A stretch of DNA of 64,000 nt from Erwinia phyllosphaerae (GCF_019132875.1 NZ_JAHSPF010000005.1:186001-250000), one strand, 5' to 3'. Counted from the first letter of the stretch, positions 27,938 to 37,895 are shown. The notes: generated by a model not told the origin, from the sequence alone. A program made the numbers and translations.

Positions 27938-28360
27938 ATGGCCATGCGATTAAATGAAGATCTCGAAAGCAACGGTGAAATGCACGAAATCAACGTCACG
28001 CCGTTTATTGACGTTATGCTGGTGCTGCTGATTATCTTTATGGTCGCTGCGCCGTTGGCTACCGTTGACGTACGCGTCAATCTGCCTGCATCAACCAGCG
28101 CGCCGCAGCCGCGTCCGGAAAAACCTGTTTACCTCTCTATTAAAGCGGATAAGCAGCTGTTTATCGGCAACAACGCCGTCACGCAGGAAACGCTGCTGGC
28201 CGCGCTGGATAGCCAGACGCAGGGCAATAAAGAGGCAACCATCTTCTTTCAGGCGGACAAGTCGGTAGATTATGAAACGCTGATGGGCGTAATGGATAAG
28301 CTGCGTCAGGCGGGTTATCTGAAGATTGGTTTGATGGGGATGGAAACGGTAGCGAAGTAG
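27938..28360 (+). CDS. exbD: TonB-system energising protein ExbD
   Basis: A 140-residue protein with one N-terminal membrane helix and a periplasmic domain. Asp25 in VTPFIDVMLVLLIIFM is the protonatable residue essential in E. coli ExbD. It is cotranscribed with exbB and works with TonB receptors such as the one at the right end of this window. Confidence 0.97.
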   Translation: MAMRLNEDLESNGEMHEINVTPFIDVMLVLLIIFMVAAPLATVDVRVNLPASTSAPQPRPEKPVYLSIKADKQLFIGNNAVTQETLLAALDSQTQGNKEATIFFQADKSVDYETLMGVMDKLRQAGYLKIGLMGMETVAK

Positions 28361-28383
28361 TTACCCTTACCCCGCGAATCAGC

Positions 28384-28418
28384 AAAAAAAATCCGTAACC
28401 CAGGTTACGGATTTTTTT
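28384..28418. terminator. Bidirectional terminator after exbBD
   Basis: Long perfect hairpin (arms AAAAAAATCCGTAACC and GGTTACGGATTTTTTT) between exbD and the convergent transporter gene. Confidence 0.92.
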
Positions 28419-28431
28419 ATGCCTTAAAACA

Positions 28432-29751
28432 TTACATCTGCGCCACAGGTTCACCAGCGTGGCGGGCCTGGTACTGACGCACCAGTCGCTTAATAATCAT
28501 TGTACCAACCAGCCCGCAAACGGCAGCAAAAGTCAGCCAGACGCCTGGCATCGCCTTATCGCCGGTAACGTGGATAAGGTAGCTGGACACGGCAGGCGTA
28601 AAGCCGCCGAATAGCGCGGTCGCCAGGCTATAAGCCAGCGAAAAGCCGGTTGCGCGTACTTCCGCAGGCATGACCTCTGCCAGATAGACCACCATCGCAC
28701 CGTTATAGCTGGCATACAGAAACGATAACCAGAGTTCCGCTTCCAGCAGGTGCGAGAAAGAAGGCGAACCTACCAGCCAGTGCAGCACCGGCCACGCCGT
28801 GGCAATCATCAGTACCGTAAACAAAATCAGCAGCGGACGACGACCGTAGCGGTCAGAAACGGCGCCCATTATCGGCAGCCAGAACAGGTTTGACAGCCCG
28901 ATGCACAGCGTCACTAAAAAGCTCTGTTTGTCGCTCATCATCAGCACCGTTTTACCGAACGTTGGCGTAAAAGCGGTGATCATATAAAACATAACGGTAG
29001 TGGTAACGACCATCAGCATACCGGCCAGCACCAGCGCCCAGTTACTGGCAACGCTCTTCACGATTTGCCGCATGGAAGGGTGCACCTTGCGCTGGCTAAA
29101 CGCTTCGGTCTCTTCCAGCATTCTTCTGACCCAGAACAGGAAAGGCACAATCATACAGCCGACGAAGAAAGGAATACGCCAGCCCCAGTCGGTAACCTGA
29201 TCTTTTGCCAGCAGGTGATTCAGCGCCAGGCCAAGCAGCGCGGCGAAGATCACCGCAACCTGCTGGCTACCGGACTGCCAGCTGACGAAAAAGCCCTTGC
29301 GGTTCTTTGGGGCAATTTCGCTCAGATAAACCGAAACGCCGCCCAGCTCCACGCCTGCCGAAAAACCCTGTAGCAAACGTCCCAGCAAAATCAGAATCGG
29401 CGCCGCCGCGCCCAGCGTGTTGTAACCCGGCACCACGGCGATAGTCAGCGTACCGATAGCCATTAGCCCAAGCGTTAACAGCAGACCTTTACGACGACCG
29501 TGATGGTCAATATAGGAACCCAGAATAATCGCGCCCAGCGGGCGCATCAAAAAGCCCGCGCCAAACGTCATTAGCGTTAACATCAGCGAGGCAAAAGGGT
29601 TATCGCCGGGGAAAAAGGTTTTGGCAATCGCCGTAGCGTAATAGCCAAACACCATAAAGTCGTACATTTCCAGAAAGTTGCCGCTGGTCACATTGAAGAT
29701 GGTTCGCGCACTGCTCTGCGGCTTTTTCGCGGGTGAAGATAAAGAAGTCAT
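28432..29751 (-). CDS. MFS metabolite:H+ symporter, citrate/tricarballylate-like (CitA type)
   Basis: A 439-residue, 12-helix transporter of the MHS family. The sequence closely parallels enterobacterial CitA: VTSGNFLEMYDF, YATAIAKTFFPG, the LGSYIDHHGRRKGLL loop, LLQGFSAGVELGGVSVYLSEIAP and the SWQSGSQQVAV segment. The family imports citrate, tricarballylate or related carboxylates with protons. No regulator or catabolic partner gene is adjacent, so the substrate remains a family-level guess. Confidence 0.88.
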   Translation of the reverse strand: MTSLSSPAKKPQSSARTIFNVTSGNFLEMYDFMVFGYYATAIAKTFFPGDNPFASLMLTLMTFGAGFLMRPLGAIILGSYIDHHGRRKGLLLTLGLMAIGTLTIAVVPGYNTLGAAAPILILLGRLLQGFSAGVELGGVSVYLSEIAPKNRKGFFVSWQSGSQQVAVIFAALLGLALNHLLAKDQVTDWGWRIPFFVGCMIVPFLFWVRRMLEETEAFSQRKVHPSMRQIVKSVASNWALVLAGMLMVVTTTVMFYMITAFTPTFGKTVLMMSDKQSFLVTLCIGLSNLFWLPIMGAVSDRYGRRPLLILFTVLMIATAWPVLHWLVGSPSFSHLLEAELWLSFLYASYNGAMVVYLAEVMPAEVRATGFSLAYSLATALFGGFTPAVSSYLIHVTGDKAMPGVWLTFAAVCGLVGTMIIKRLVRQYQARHAGEPVAQM

Positions 29752-29886
29752 CGCCTGTCCTTTCAGTTTTTCTTATCTTTTAGCGTGCTTCCCGGTCGAT
29801 TAATGTGACAGACCTCACCCTTAAGCGGTGCAAATATAAACATATTAGTAACAAGAGGTTAACAATGCACTGTCAAAGGGCAAAAC

Positions 29887-29923
29887 CACCGGCAGACCAG
29901 CTTTTTGCGCGGAGCTGACCGGT
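29887..29923 (-). terminator. Possible terminator of the pilus operon
   Basis: An imperfect hairpin (ACCGG..CCAGCT paired with AGCTG.ACCGGT) lies directly after the adhesin stop, followed leftward by GGTTTTG. Weak evidence. Confidence 0.35.
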
Positions 29924-30954
29924 TAAAAGGACAGATCCACCACCACGCTATCGCTGTAGCTTCCTGCGACCGGCGTCGTCTGCGAGGTCAATATTCTTGC
30001 CGTATAGGTAAAGGTCCGGGTCAGTCCATCGGTAGTAATACTGCTGGCCGCGGTGCTGGCAACGCGTTCGGTGCCCGTCGGACCCCAGCGCGAAGTGGTC
30101 GCGTTTTTATAGATTTCATAAGCCAGCAGATTAGTGCCGCTAATCATATAACGCTGCGTACCAACCGCATGGCTACCGTTGCTCAGGCCGACCGTATAGG
30201 TGCTGCCTTTGGTGCAAATCACGTTAATAGATTGCGAAACGGCGCTAAAGCTGCTGACCAGAGGCGCGCTGCCAAAGCTGATATTGGGGGCGGTAATAGT
30301 GGTGCAGTCATTGGTGATAACCAGCGTAGTGGTGATGGGCACCGTGCCGGAGCTGGTTTGCTGACCGCCGGCAACACACAGTCCCAGTGCGCCAATTCCC
30401 GTACAGATGCTATAGCTCACCAGAATATTCAGCGTGACCGTATAGGTGCCGGCCGCCACGACCTGTCCGGCTACAGTGCGTAAATAGAGCGGAATAGTGA
30501 AGTTTTGCCCACCGCCGACTCCTACCAGATTAAGCAACTGAGCCTGGCTATAGGTTACCGCCGTGCCGCCAACCAGCATCTCCGTGGCGCAGGCTGAATC
30601 ACTACAGACGCGAACGGGAATCAAATCCGTGCCGGTACTGGAGGTTTTCAACGCGCCGCGCGTGCTGCTGGTATAGGTAGCGCTGGCAAGCTGTAGCTTA
30701 ATGTAATCTGAAGAGAGCAAAGAAAGCACGCTGCCGGAACCACAGTTAACATTGACGTTAGCGGTAATGTTGCTGACGGTGGTATTTACCGTAAAAGAGC
30801 TGACGCTGCCGAATGTCGCGGTAGAAGAGGGGAGCGTACAGGCCGCCCAGCCGGACAATGATGAACCCATCAGCAGTACAAACAGCATCAGACGAAGCAG
30901 CAACGGCATTTTTACGGCTGGTCGCCGGAAAAGTGTTAATAATGGCATGGTCAT
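29923..30954 (-). CDS. Spore coat U domain tip adhesin of Csu-type pili
   Basis: A 343-residue secreted protein with a signal peptide (about residues 1-37) and two spore coat U domains (about 38-185 and 195-343); the second ends in the beta-strand SDSVVVDLSF used for chaperone or subunit contact. The two-domain layout at the operon end matches CsuE-like tip adhesins, whose N-terminal domain binds surfaces. Its start overlaps the usher stop (ATGA), so translation is coupled. Confidence 0.87.
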   Translation of the reverse strand: MTMPLLTLFRRPAVKMPLLLRLMLFVLLMGSSLSGWAACTLPSSTATFGSVSSFTVNTTVSNITANVNVNCGSGSVLSLLSSDYIKLQLASATYTSSTRGALKTSSTGTDLIPVRVCSDSACATEMLVGGTAVTYSQAQLLNLVGVGGGQNFTIPLYLRTVAGQVVAAGTYTVTLNILVSYSICTGIGALGLCVAGGQQTSSGTVPITTTLVITNDCTTITAPNISFGSAPLVSSFSAVSQSINVICTKGSTYTVGLSNGSHAVGTQRYMISGTNLLAYEIYKNATTSRWGPTGTERVASTAASSITTDGLTRTFTYTARILTSQTTPVAGSYSDSVVVDLSF

Positions 30955-33362
30955 GGTGAATTTCCTGAAGCGCCGGAAAGGGCACAGGTTAATGGGCCAT
31001 AGGTTTGTAACGACTTTGGACGACCGCCGGGCACATCCAGCTCGGCTTCGCAGTGGCGCCCGTCCGGGGTTTCGGCCCGGAAGACGTTTTTCTCCCGCAG
31101 GTTTTCCATCCAGACGATACCGTCCCAGCCAACATATTCCGTGGCGCTGTCCGGGCGAATAATCTGGGTAGAGACGGGCAGAGGATTTCCCTGCTGGTCA
31201 TGTACAACCACGCTGGCCGCACGCAGTGGCTCAATAGGGAAATGCAGGAGGTAGCCGCTGTCGCGTTTAACCGCAAAGCGCTGCTCGACGCTGGAGGTGG
31301 TCATATCGGCAGGCAGATCCAGCGTATCGATATCGTACTTCGCCGGGTAGTAAGAGCTAATGCCCGGCACCAGCAGATAGCCTTTGGCGTCGGTTTTGCC
31401 CATCGCCTGGTTTTCATAGCGTACGTTAATATCTGGATAGTCGGTTTTCACCAGCACAAAAGCGTCGTTGACCTGGTTGGCGGCAAAATAGCTGCCGTCC
31501 ATCAACACCAGCGAGCCGGTGACATCCGCCCATTCCGTGCTGTAATCGCCATCGCCGTAAAAGCCCGCTGAAGTTTCCACTTTCTGGTTACGCCAGCTCA
31601 GGCTCGCCTGTTTATAGTCGCCGCCGCTGCTCTGGTTTGCCCAGGAAGCATCGTAAGAAAAACCGCCGTCGGTAGGCATCGAGCGGGAAACCGTGGCGCG
31701 TTGCGAAGTGATGCCCTGCTGATCCCTGGACACGCTCAGGCTGGCATTGCCGCGTTCGCTGAAGGGGATCACCAGCGAAACGGTGCCGGACCACTCGCCC
31801 TGCTGCTGATCGCGACTGGCGGAAATATAGAGGCTGCTGTTGCCCCAGATATTTTTACTCCATGAAAGGTTCAATAGCCGGGTGCGATCGCCGCTGCCGC
31901 TGGTGATATCAATAAAGGCCGCCCCCAGGCTGCCGTAGCTGTCGAGCGATACGCTGGCGCTATACTGCGCGCTGCGTCGGCTGAGAGTGTAATCCGTGCC
32001 CGCTACGCCGCTGTTGCGGTCGCCATACAGGGCAAGATTGCCGAAGTCAGCCGAGCGAATAATATGCTGGGTGCCAATATTAAAGCGGCTATTGCTGTAC
32101 TGATAGCCCCAGCTGTACTGATTGCCGCGCTCGCCGTTCATCTGGCTCTGCGCCAGAGCCGCGTTGACCACGCCCAGTGAACCCACCCGTAACTGACCGC
32201 CAGCGCCGCCCTGAGCCAGGGCATCCGCACCTTCGGCGTGGCTTTCCAGCGTCAGCCAGTCGGTCACGCCATAGCGCCAGGAACCGCTGGCGGCCGCTGA
32301 ACCATAGTCAAAGCTTTTAACGCCGTAATTATTACGCAGCGCACCGGCGGAAAAGGAGAAGTCGGAGAGACCAGGCTTCAGCAGGTTACTGGAGACGTAA
32401 AAAGGCATAGTGGTAGAGACGCGCCGACCTGCCGCGTCCGTGGTCACCACTACCGCCTCGCCCGCACCGTTAACAAACGGCATATTGGTCATTGACCAGG
32501 GACCGGGCTGTACGCTGTTGGTGCTGCTTTTATAGCCGTTAACAAAAAGGTCAACCGTGGAAGGCACTGCCGCCTGGCCGGAAAACGAAGGCAGGGGATA
32601 AGTCACCAGGTCGGGCCGCACGGAAAAGTCACGCGCTATCTGAATCCCGCCCAGCCGCACGCTGCTGCTCCACGACAGCGAATCGGTAATCAGATCGCCC
32701 ACGCGCCAGCTTAGCGAGCGGTTCTCATCCTGATTGCTCCAGTATGTGTCGTAGCGTAGATAGCCTTCATTTTGTGCGCCCGCCTGGCCGGAAAGCTGCT
32801 GCTGATAAACGCCGTTACTGGAAAACTGCCCCAGCGCGCCAAACAGGCGAAATTCATTAAAGGCGGAAAGGCGGCTGCCGTTAGAGGAGATATGGCTGGT
32901 ATAAAGATCGTAATTAAACAGCGCGCCGGTAGAGGTTCTGCCTGGATAGCGCGGCCCGTTTTGCTGCTGGCTCTCCAGGTTTTGCCTGGGTAACCAGCCG
33001 GGCGGCACGGTTAACAAAATGCGCTGGCGCGCCTGGTCATATTCCGCCTTTACCTGCGGCATAGCGGATACATCCATCATGGAAGAGGTAATCAGCGCCG
33101 AAGGGATGCCCGCCCGCTGCAAATCGCCCGCGCGCAGCAGGTAGTGATTATCGCGAAATTCGACCGGCACGACCTGGCCGTTATCCTGCTCGTTTACCAC
33201 CAGCCCCAGCATATATTGCTGATTCTGCGAGGTTGCCGCGTTAGGCGTGGGCGGCGGTGGTAAAGAGGAATAGGTTTCCGCGCGACCGGCCACGGGGAGC
33301 AGGCAGCTTAACAGGCTGATAGCCAGGGAACAGCGTCTTTGTGACGCAGATCGCCTGCTCAT
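30951..33362 (-). CDS. Outer-membrane usher of Csu-type pili
   Basis: An 803-residue FimD-family usher. It has a signal peptide (to about residue 28), an N-terminal chaperone-docking domain (VEFRDNHYLLRAGDLQRAGI), a 24-strand barrel with plug (VDLFVNGYKSSTNSVQPGPW, TTDAAGRRVSTTMPFY) and C-terminal domains ending in a CEAEL-type segment. It assembles the pilins and tip adhesin in the outer membrane. Three bases separate it from the chaperone gene. Confidence 0.93.
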   Translation of the reverse strand: MSRRSASQRRCSLAISLLSCLLPVAGRAETYSSLPPPPTPNAATSQNQQYMLGLVVNEQDNGQVVPVEFRDNHYLLRAGDLQRAGIPSALITSSMMDVSAMPQVKAEYDQARQRILLTVPPGWLPRQNLESQQQNGPRYPGRTSTGALFNYDLYTSHISSNGSRLSAFNEFRLFGALGQFSSNGVYQQQLSGQAGAQNEGYLRYDTYWSNQDENRSLSWRVGDLITDSLSWSSSVRLGGIQIARDFSVRPDLVTYPLPSFSGQAAVPSTVDLFVNGYKSSTNSVQPGPWSMTNMPFVNGAGEAVVVTTDAAGRRVSTTMPFYVSSNLLKPGLSDFSFSAGALRNNYGVKSFDYGSAAASGSWRYGVTDWLTLESHAEGADALAQGGAGGQLRVGSLGVVNAALAQSQMNGERGNQYSWGYQYSNSRFNIGTQHIIRSADFGNLALYGDRNSGVAGTDYTLSRRSAQYSASVSLDSYGSLGAAFIDITSGSGDRTRLLNLSWSKNIWGNSSLYISASRDQQQGEWSGTVSLVIPFSERGNASLSVSRDQQGITSQRATVSRSMPTDGGFSYDASWANQSSGGDYKQASLSWRNQKVETSAGFYGDGDYSTEWADVTGSLVLMDGSYFAANQVNDAFVLVKTDYPDINVRYENQAMGKTDAKGYLLVPGISSYYPAKYDIDTLDLPADMTTSSVEQRFAVKRDSGYLLHFPIEPLRAASVVVHDQQGNPLPVSTQIIRPDSATEYVGWDGIVWMENLREKNVFRAETPDGRHCEAELDVPGGRPKSLQTYGPLTCALSGASGNSP

Positions 33363-33365
33363 CGG

Positions 33366-34079
33366 CTAGCGGGACGAACCGGTGCTACGCCAGGTCTGGT
33401 GGTTATCCAGCTCCGCACTCAGCGTTGAACGGCTGGAGGCCGGAAAGCTCAGTGGAAAAGTATTGCTGGAATGCGCCAACACGTAGCCAAACAGGCTGTT
33501 TGACAGCGTTCGACCGCCCAGCGAAACGTCGCTTAATCGCGCATGGCCGTTACCGTTATTGGTAATGCGCAGCATCGATCTGCCATTCTGGTTAACGATT
33601 TGCCAGCTCAGATCGGGCTTCGCCGCCTCGGCGGAAAGACCTTCGCCGTAGGTAAACAGCGGCACGGAATAGCGCATCTGAAAATTCAGCCCGGCCTGGT
33701 TATCACCCGGTTTTTGCGGCGTGGGGATCTCATCAAGCAAGACCCGGTAAGCCACCTCCGTTCCGGCAGGAGGCGGTACCTGGTTAATTAATCTGACCAG
33801 CTGCTTTTGGCCCGGCTCTATTCTTACCAGCGGCGGACTGGCGACCACGGTTTGCTGCGTCTGATACTGCTCGTGGCCCTCTTTTTGTTCCCAGGTAAAA
33901 ACGCGAACCTGCATCAGCGTGGTCGCAGCCCCACGATTTTCCAGCCACAGCTCGGTGGCTTTATCGCCGCTGTGGATTTTAGGATCGATAGGCCAAATCA
34001 ATACCGAGTTTCCTGCCCATGCGGGCAGCAGCGACCCGGCAAAACCCGCCAGCAAGGTCAGCATACGTAACATCTTCAT
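33366..34079 (-). CDS. Periplasmic pilus assembly chaperone (PapD/CsuC-like)
   Basis: A 237-residue periplasmic chaperone with signal peptide (to about residue 22) and a two-Ig-domain layout. The N-terminal domain shows LIWPIDPKI, ATELWLENRGAATTLMQVRVF and the subunit-binding strand QTVVASPPLVRIEPGQKQLVRL. It caps pilin subunits by donor-strand complementation and delivers them to the usher. Confidence 0.92.
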   Translation of the reverse strand: MKMLRMLTLLAGFAGSLLPAWAGNSVLIWPIDPKIHSGDKATELWLENRGAATTLMQVRVFTWEQKEGHEQYQTQQTVVASPPLVRIEPGQKQLVRLINQVPPPAGTEVAYRVLLDEIPTPQKPGDNQAGLNFQMRYSVPLFTYGEGLSAEAAKPDLSWQIVNQNGRSMLRITNNGNGHARLSDVSLGGRTLSNSLFGYVLAHSSNTFPLSFPASSRSTLSAELDNHQTWRSTGSSR

Positions 34080-34095
34080 CCTTTCTCTCCCTGTT

Positions 34096-34623
34096 TTACC
34101 AACTCAGCGTCACCGTTAAGGTATCGCTGTAAGTACCCGCCCGACGGACGCCGCTCATTTGCAGCAGGCCATAAATCGGTAGCGTAATGTTATTGGCATT
34201 GCTATAGGTCAGCGCCACGTTTTGATTGACCGGAATGGCGCTTGCCGCACTGTGGGTGGCACTGGTATAGAGCGAATAAGCCACCAAATCCGTGTTGTTA
34301 GCGATTTTAAGATTGCGCGTGCTGGAATAGTTACTGCCGCCGTTAATGCTCATATTCAGCGTGGTGCCTGGCGTACAGGCCAGCGTAATCGTCGAGCTTT
34401 GTACATAGCTGGCACTGGCCGAAACCGACCCGACGCCGGGCTGCGTGCCGAAATTTAACGTGCCGAACACGCCCGTATTGGTGCCGGAAACAACGCAGCC
34501 GTTAGCAATCGTTGCCGAAACCTGAAAAGTCTGCGTGGGCAGCGCCCGTGCCGAACCGATAACAAAAAAAAACGCGAAGCAGAGCGGCCTCAGATTCGCC
34601 AGTCCTGTTACCCGCTCCGGCAC
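34096..34623 (-). CDS. Spore coat U domain pilin, second subunit
   Basis: A 175-residue secreted single-domain spore coat U protein (signal to about residue 28; conserved NGCVVSGTNTGVFGTLNFG and the C-terminal AGTYSDTLTVTLSW). It is probably an adaptor or minor subunit like CsuA or CsuB. It lies between the putative major pilin gene (23 bases) and the chaperone gene (16 bases). Confidence 0.85.
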   Translation of the reverse strand: MPERVTGLANLRPLCFAFFFVIGSARALPTQTFQVSATIANGCVVSGTNTGVFGTLNFGTQPGVGSVSASASYVQSSTITLACTPGTTLNMSINGGSNYSSTRNLKIANNTDLVAYSLYTSATHSAASAIPVNQNVALTYSNANNITLPIYGLLQMSGVRRAGTYSDTLTVTLSW

Positions 34624-34646
34624 GATGCGCTCCCTGAAACCATCGG

Positions 34647-35219
34647 TCAGTAATTTACGGCGACGTTAATCGTGTCCGTGTAGGTTCCTGCCGGAATAGC
34701 CGCATTGAAGCCGCCGCCCGTTATACGACCATAAATAGGGTAGTTATCACCGTTGGTCGGATCGGTCGTGCCCGTGCTGGTCAGGTTAGTATTATTGGCG
34801 ATGGGCGTGGTGTAAGAGGTGGAATTATAAAGGGTATAGGCAATGCCCTGCGTCGCGTTACTGCCTAAAATCAGATAGCGCGGCTGTGCGGTGACCTCGC
34901 CAAAAACGGTAGCCGGTGCGGCATTGCTGCTGGTCAGCTGCACGTTATAAGTCTGGCCTGTTGTGCAGCGCACAAAAATACCGTTACCCAGCGCGCCAAC
35001 CAGCGTGGCGTTCAGCGTATCAAAAGTTGCCGCGCTGCTACCAAAGTCTAAGGTACCGAAGTTAACGCCGGTGGTCGCGGTTTGCCCGTTGACCAGACAG
35101 CCGGTGGTCAGCACCAGCGTAGCGTTGATTGTTCCCGTTGTGGTGGCGGCAAAGCCGGAAGAGGCCACGCCGAGGCCCAGGCCGCAACCCAGCAGAAAAA
35201 GCTTCATTTTCATAATCAA
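34647..35219 (-). CDS. Spore coat U domain pilin, likely major subunit
   Basis: A 190-residue secreted spore coat U pilin (signal to about residue 24; NATLVLTTGCLVNGQ, VNFGTLDFG and the C-terminal AGTYTDTINVAVNY). It is first in the five-gene operon and resembles CsuA/B, the shaft subunit of archaic chaperone-usher pili. Conserved cysteines in LTTGCLV and FVRCTTG would form the domain disulphide. Confidence 0.87.
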   Translation of the reverse strand: MIMKMKLFLLGCGLGLGVASSGFAATTTGTINATLVLTTGCLVNGQTATTGVNFGTLDFGSSAATFDTLNATLVGALGNGIFVRCTTGQTYNVQLTSSNAAPATVFGEVTAQPRYLILGSNATQGIAYTLYNSTSYTTPIANNTNLTSTGTTDPTNGDNYPIYGRITGGGFNAAIPAGTYTDTINVAVNY

Positions 35220-35753
35220 TCCTTACCGATCAGACCAATGGAAGTACTTTTTCGCCCGGTGTTAATAAACAAGCAATGGCCGCGCTACAGTAAGCGTAAA
35301 GCCAGACAAAGTGCGCCTGACAGAGAGTAAGGCGCGCCTGTTAACAATCTCGTAATCTCTTTTATGTTTTACACTATAGATCAGCCTGAAAAACTCAGGG
35401 AAGCGAAACGCAAAAATAATGTTAATGAATTGAAAGCAGTGCGCGGGCCCGCTGCTGAAGGCAAAAACGCGCGACAGAAGAAAATAATCAAGATTAATCC
35501 TGGGTTTCGCTGGGCAAAAAAAAGTGCGGATGCTAAGGTCATCGGGCAAAGCGGTACTGCTAATAAACCTGTTAAATTATAAGGAGATAGGCGGAAAACT
35601 TCCGTCCTGCCCGCAGGGAGCCGCCACTTTATTCCCCCTGGGGTAAAGTTGATTACCATTTAGCCGATACCGTAATTATTGAAAACGCTGTTGTAGCTTC
35701 ATCATCCTATTATCCAGTGCCAGAAAACTGGCTTTTGTATCAGAGACTTGCAT
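35220..35753. promoter_or_regulatory. Promoter region between the pilus operon and the c-di-GMP gene
   Basis: These 534 AT-rich bases separate two divergent units. Small frames here (35364-35582 plus, 35262-35549 minus) lack ribosome sites and recognisable protein features. The region probably contains the pilus operon promoter and that of the MHYT gene; no specific operator was identified. Confidence 0.5.
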
Positions 35754-37895
35754 ATGCTTATGAGCTCTTACGACCAGTTACTGGTTATTGTCTCCATCTT
35801 TGTCGCCTTCCTGGCTTCCTATACCGCGCTGGATATGGCGGGCAGAGTCGCGACGTCGACCGGCAAAGCGGCCCGGGTCTGGCTGGTTGGCGGTGGTTTT
35901 GCCATGGGCATCGGTATCTGGTCTATGCATTTTATTGGCATGCTGGCGATGAATCTGGCAATGGTCATGAGCTACGATCCCCTGCTGACGCTGGTCTCCA
36001 TGTTTGTGGCTATTGCGGCGTCGATTTTCGCCCTGTGGATCGTCTGCTACGGCATACTGACGATCTCGCGGCTGATGGTCGGCGCGGTAGCCATGGCCAG
36101 CGGCGTGGTAGCGATGCACTATATTGGCATGGCGGCCCTGATGTTTGAGCCGGGGATAAGCTGGAACTGGAGCTGGATAGCGGTATCCGTGGTGATTGCG
36201 CTGGTGGCGTCAACGGCCGCGCTGTGGCTCGCTTTTAAACTGCGCGAAGGCGGCGGACACCTTGCGCTGCTGCGCGCCGGAGCGGCTTTGATCATGGGCG
36301 CGGCGATTGCTGGCATGCACTATAGCGGCATGGCCGCCGCCAATTTCCCGATGGACAGCCACGCCACGCAGATGGGCGTTAACAGCAACTGGCTGGCGGT
36401 GCTGGTCGTGGTGGTAACGCTCTCTATTCTGGGCATCACGCTGGTGGTGTCCACGCTGGATGCTCGCCTGCAGGCGCGCACTTCGGTACTGGCTTCTTCG
36501 CTGGCCGAAGCAAACCGCGAGCTGGCCCAGCTGGCGCTGCACGACAACCTGACGCGTTTGCCAAACCGCATTTTGCTGGAAGACCGGCTGGATCAGGCGC
36601 TGAACAAGGCGATGCGGGAAGATACCTCTTTCGCCCTGATGTTTATGGATCTGGACGGTTTCAAGGCGGTTAATGACGCTTTTGGCCATCACGTTGGCGA
36701 TAACCTGCTGGTAGCCGTCACCGATCGGATGAAGAATCTTCTGGTAGGGCACCACACGCTGGCGCGTCTGGGCGGTGATGAATTTGTCCTGCTGGTCGAG
36801 ATCAGCGAGCCGAACGACGCGGCCGCCGTGGCCGATATGCTGGTGAAAGCCATTGACGAGCCATTTTTAATCTCGCGTTATGAGCTGGTGGTATCGCTGA
36901 GTATCGGCATTGCGGTGTATCCGGGCGACGGTAACGACGAACGCGAGCTCATGTTTAACGCCGATGCGGCGATGTACCATACCAAAAATAACGGCCGCAA
37001 CGACTACAGCTTCTTTCAGCCGTCAATGAACACTATCGCCCAGAATCAGCTCCAGCTGATTAACGACCTCTGGCTGGCGCAGGAACATAACGAGCTAAGA
37101 CTCTTCTATCAGCCAAAATTCTGCGCGCCACAGGGGCCGATTGTTGGCTTTGAGGCACTTATTCGCTGGCAGCATCCGCAGCGTGGCCTGCTGACGCCCG
37201 ATATCTTCCTGCCGCTGGCGGAAAAAACCGGACTGATCGTCAGCATCGGTAACTGGGTAATTAATGAAGCCTGCCGCCAGCTTAGCGTCTGGCACCGGAT
37301 GGGCAATACGCAATGGTCGGTGGCAGTCAATCTTTCTTCGCTACAGTTTGAGCAAAGCGGGCTGGTAGAGACGGTGGTTAACGCCCTGAAAGAGCATCAG
37401 ATCCCCCCGGAGCTGCTGACGCTGGAAGTTACCGAAACCACGGCGATGCGCGATCCGGACGAAAGCGTGCGTATCTTAACCGAGCTGACGGAGCTGGGCG
37501 TCAAAGCTTCTATTGACGATTTCGGCACGGGCTACTCCAGCCTGCTTTATTTAAAACGCCTGCCGGCCAACGAATTAAAAATCGATCGCGCCTTTGTTAA
37601 CGAGCTGCAAACGGGAAGCGAAGATGCCACCATCGTCACCGCTATCGTTGCGCTGGCGCAGACGCTACAGCTAAAAGTGGTCGCGGAAGGGGTAGAAACC
37701 CGGGAGCAGCAGGATTTTCTTACCGGCCTGGGCTGTAACTCGCTACAGGGCTATCTGTTAGGAAAACCGGTGCCGGCAGAGCAGGTGCCGCAGCTAAAAC
37801 ACTATGCGGGCGACCATATTTCTAACCAGCCGCCGACGTTAGTCAAAGCGGCTGAAGAGCCGGAAGAAGCGCCGGTCGTTTCTAAGATTGTTTAA
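35754..37895 (+). CDS. Membrane c-di-GMP enzyme, MHYT-GGDEF-EAL
   Basis: About 713 residues. The N-terminal membrane sensor contains three MHYT-type motifs (MHFIGM near 58, MHYIGM near 121, MHYSGM near 187), a predicted metal or gas-sensing bilayer domain. The diguanylate cyclase domain has an intact GGDEF (340-344) but no RxxD inhibitory site before it. The EAL domain (EAL at 467-469) retains AVNLSSLQF, VTETTAM, DDFGTGYSSL, LKID and AEGVE, so phosphodiesterase activity looks intact. The start is uncertain: ATG at 35754 is preferred; TTG at 35748 and ATG at 35760 are alternatives. It neighbours pilus genes whose activity c-di-GMP often controls. Confidence 0.93.
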   Translation: MLMSSYDQLLVIVSIFVAFLASYTALDMAGRVATSTGKAARVWLVGGGFAMGIGIWSMHFIGMLAMNLAMVMSYDPLLTLVSMFVAIAASIFALWIVCYGILTISRLMVGAVAMASGVVAMHYIGMAALMFEPGISWNWSWIAVSVVIALVASTAALWLAFKLREGGGHLALLRAGAALIMGAAIAGMHYSGMAAANFPMDSHATQMGVNSNWLAVLVVVVTLSILGITLVVSTLDARLQARTSVLASSLAEANRELAQLALHDNLTRLPNRILLEDRLDQALNKAMREDTSFALMFMDLDGFKAVNDAFGHHVGDNLLVAVTDRMKNLLVGHHTLARLGGDEFVLLVEISEPNDAAAVADMLVKAIDEPFLISRYELVVSLSIGIAVYPGDGNDERELMFNADAAMYHTKNNGRNDYSFFQPSMNTIAQNQLQLINDLWLAQEHNELRLFYQPKFCAPQGPIVGFEALIRWQHPQRGLLTPDIFLPLAEKTGLIVSIGNWVINEACRQLSVWHRMGNTQWSVAVNLSSLQFEQSGLVETVVNALKEHQIPPELLTLEVTETTAMRDPDESVRILTELTELGVKASIDDFGTGYSSLLYLKRLPANELKIDRAFVNELQTGSEDATIVTAIVALAQTLQLKVVAEGVETREQQDFLTGLGCNSLQGYLLGKPVPAEQVPQLKHYAGDHISNQPPTLVKAAEEPEEAPVVSKIV

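Noticed and set aside
35364-35582. 72-residue lysine-rich frame
   Set aside because: No ribosome site or recognisable domain; it lies in an AT-rich promoter region.
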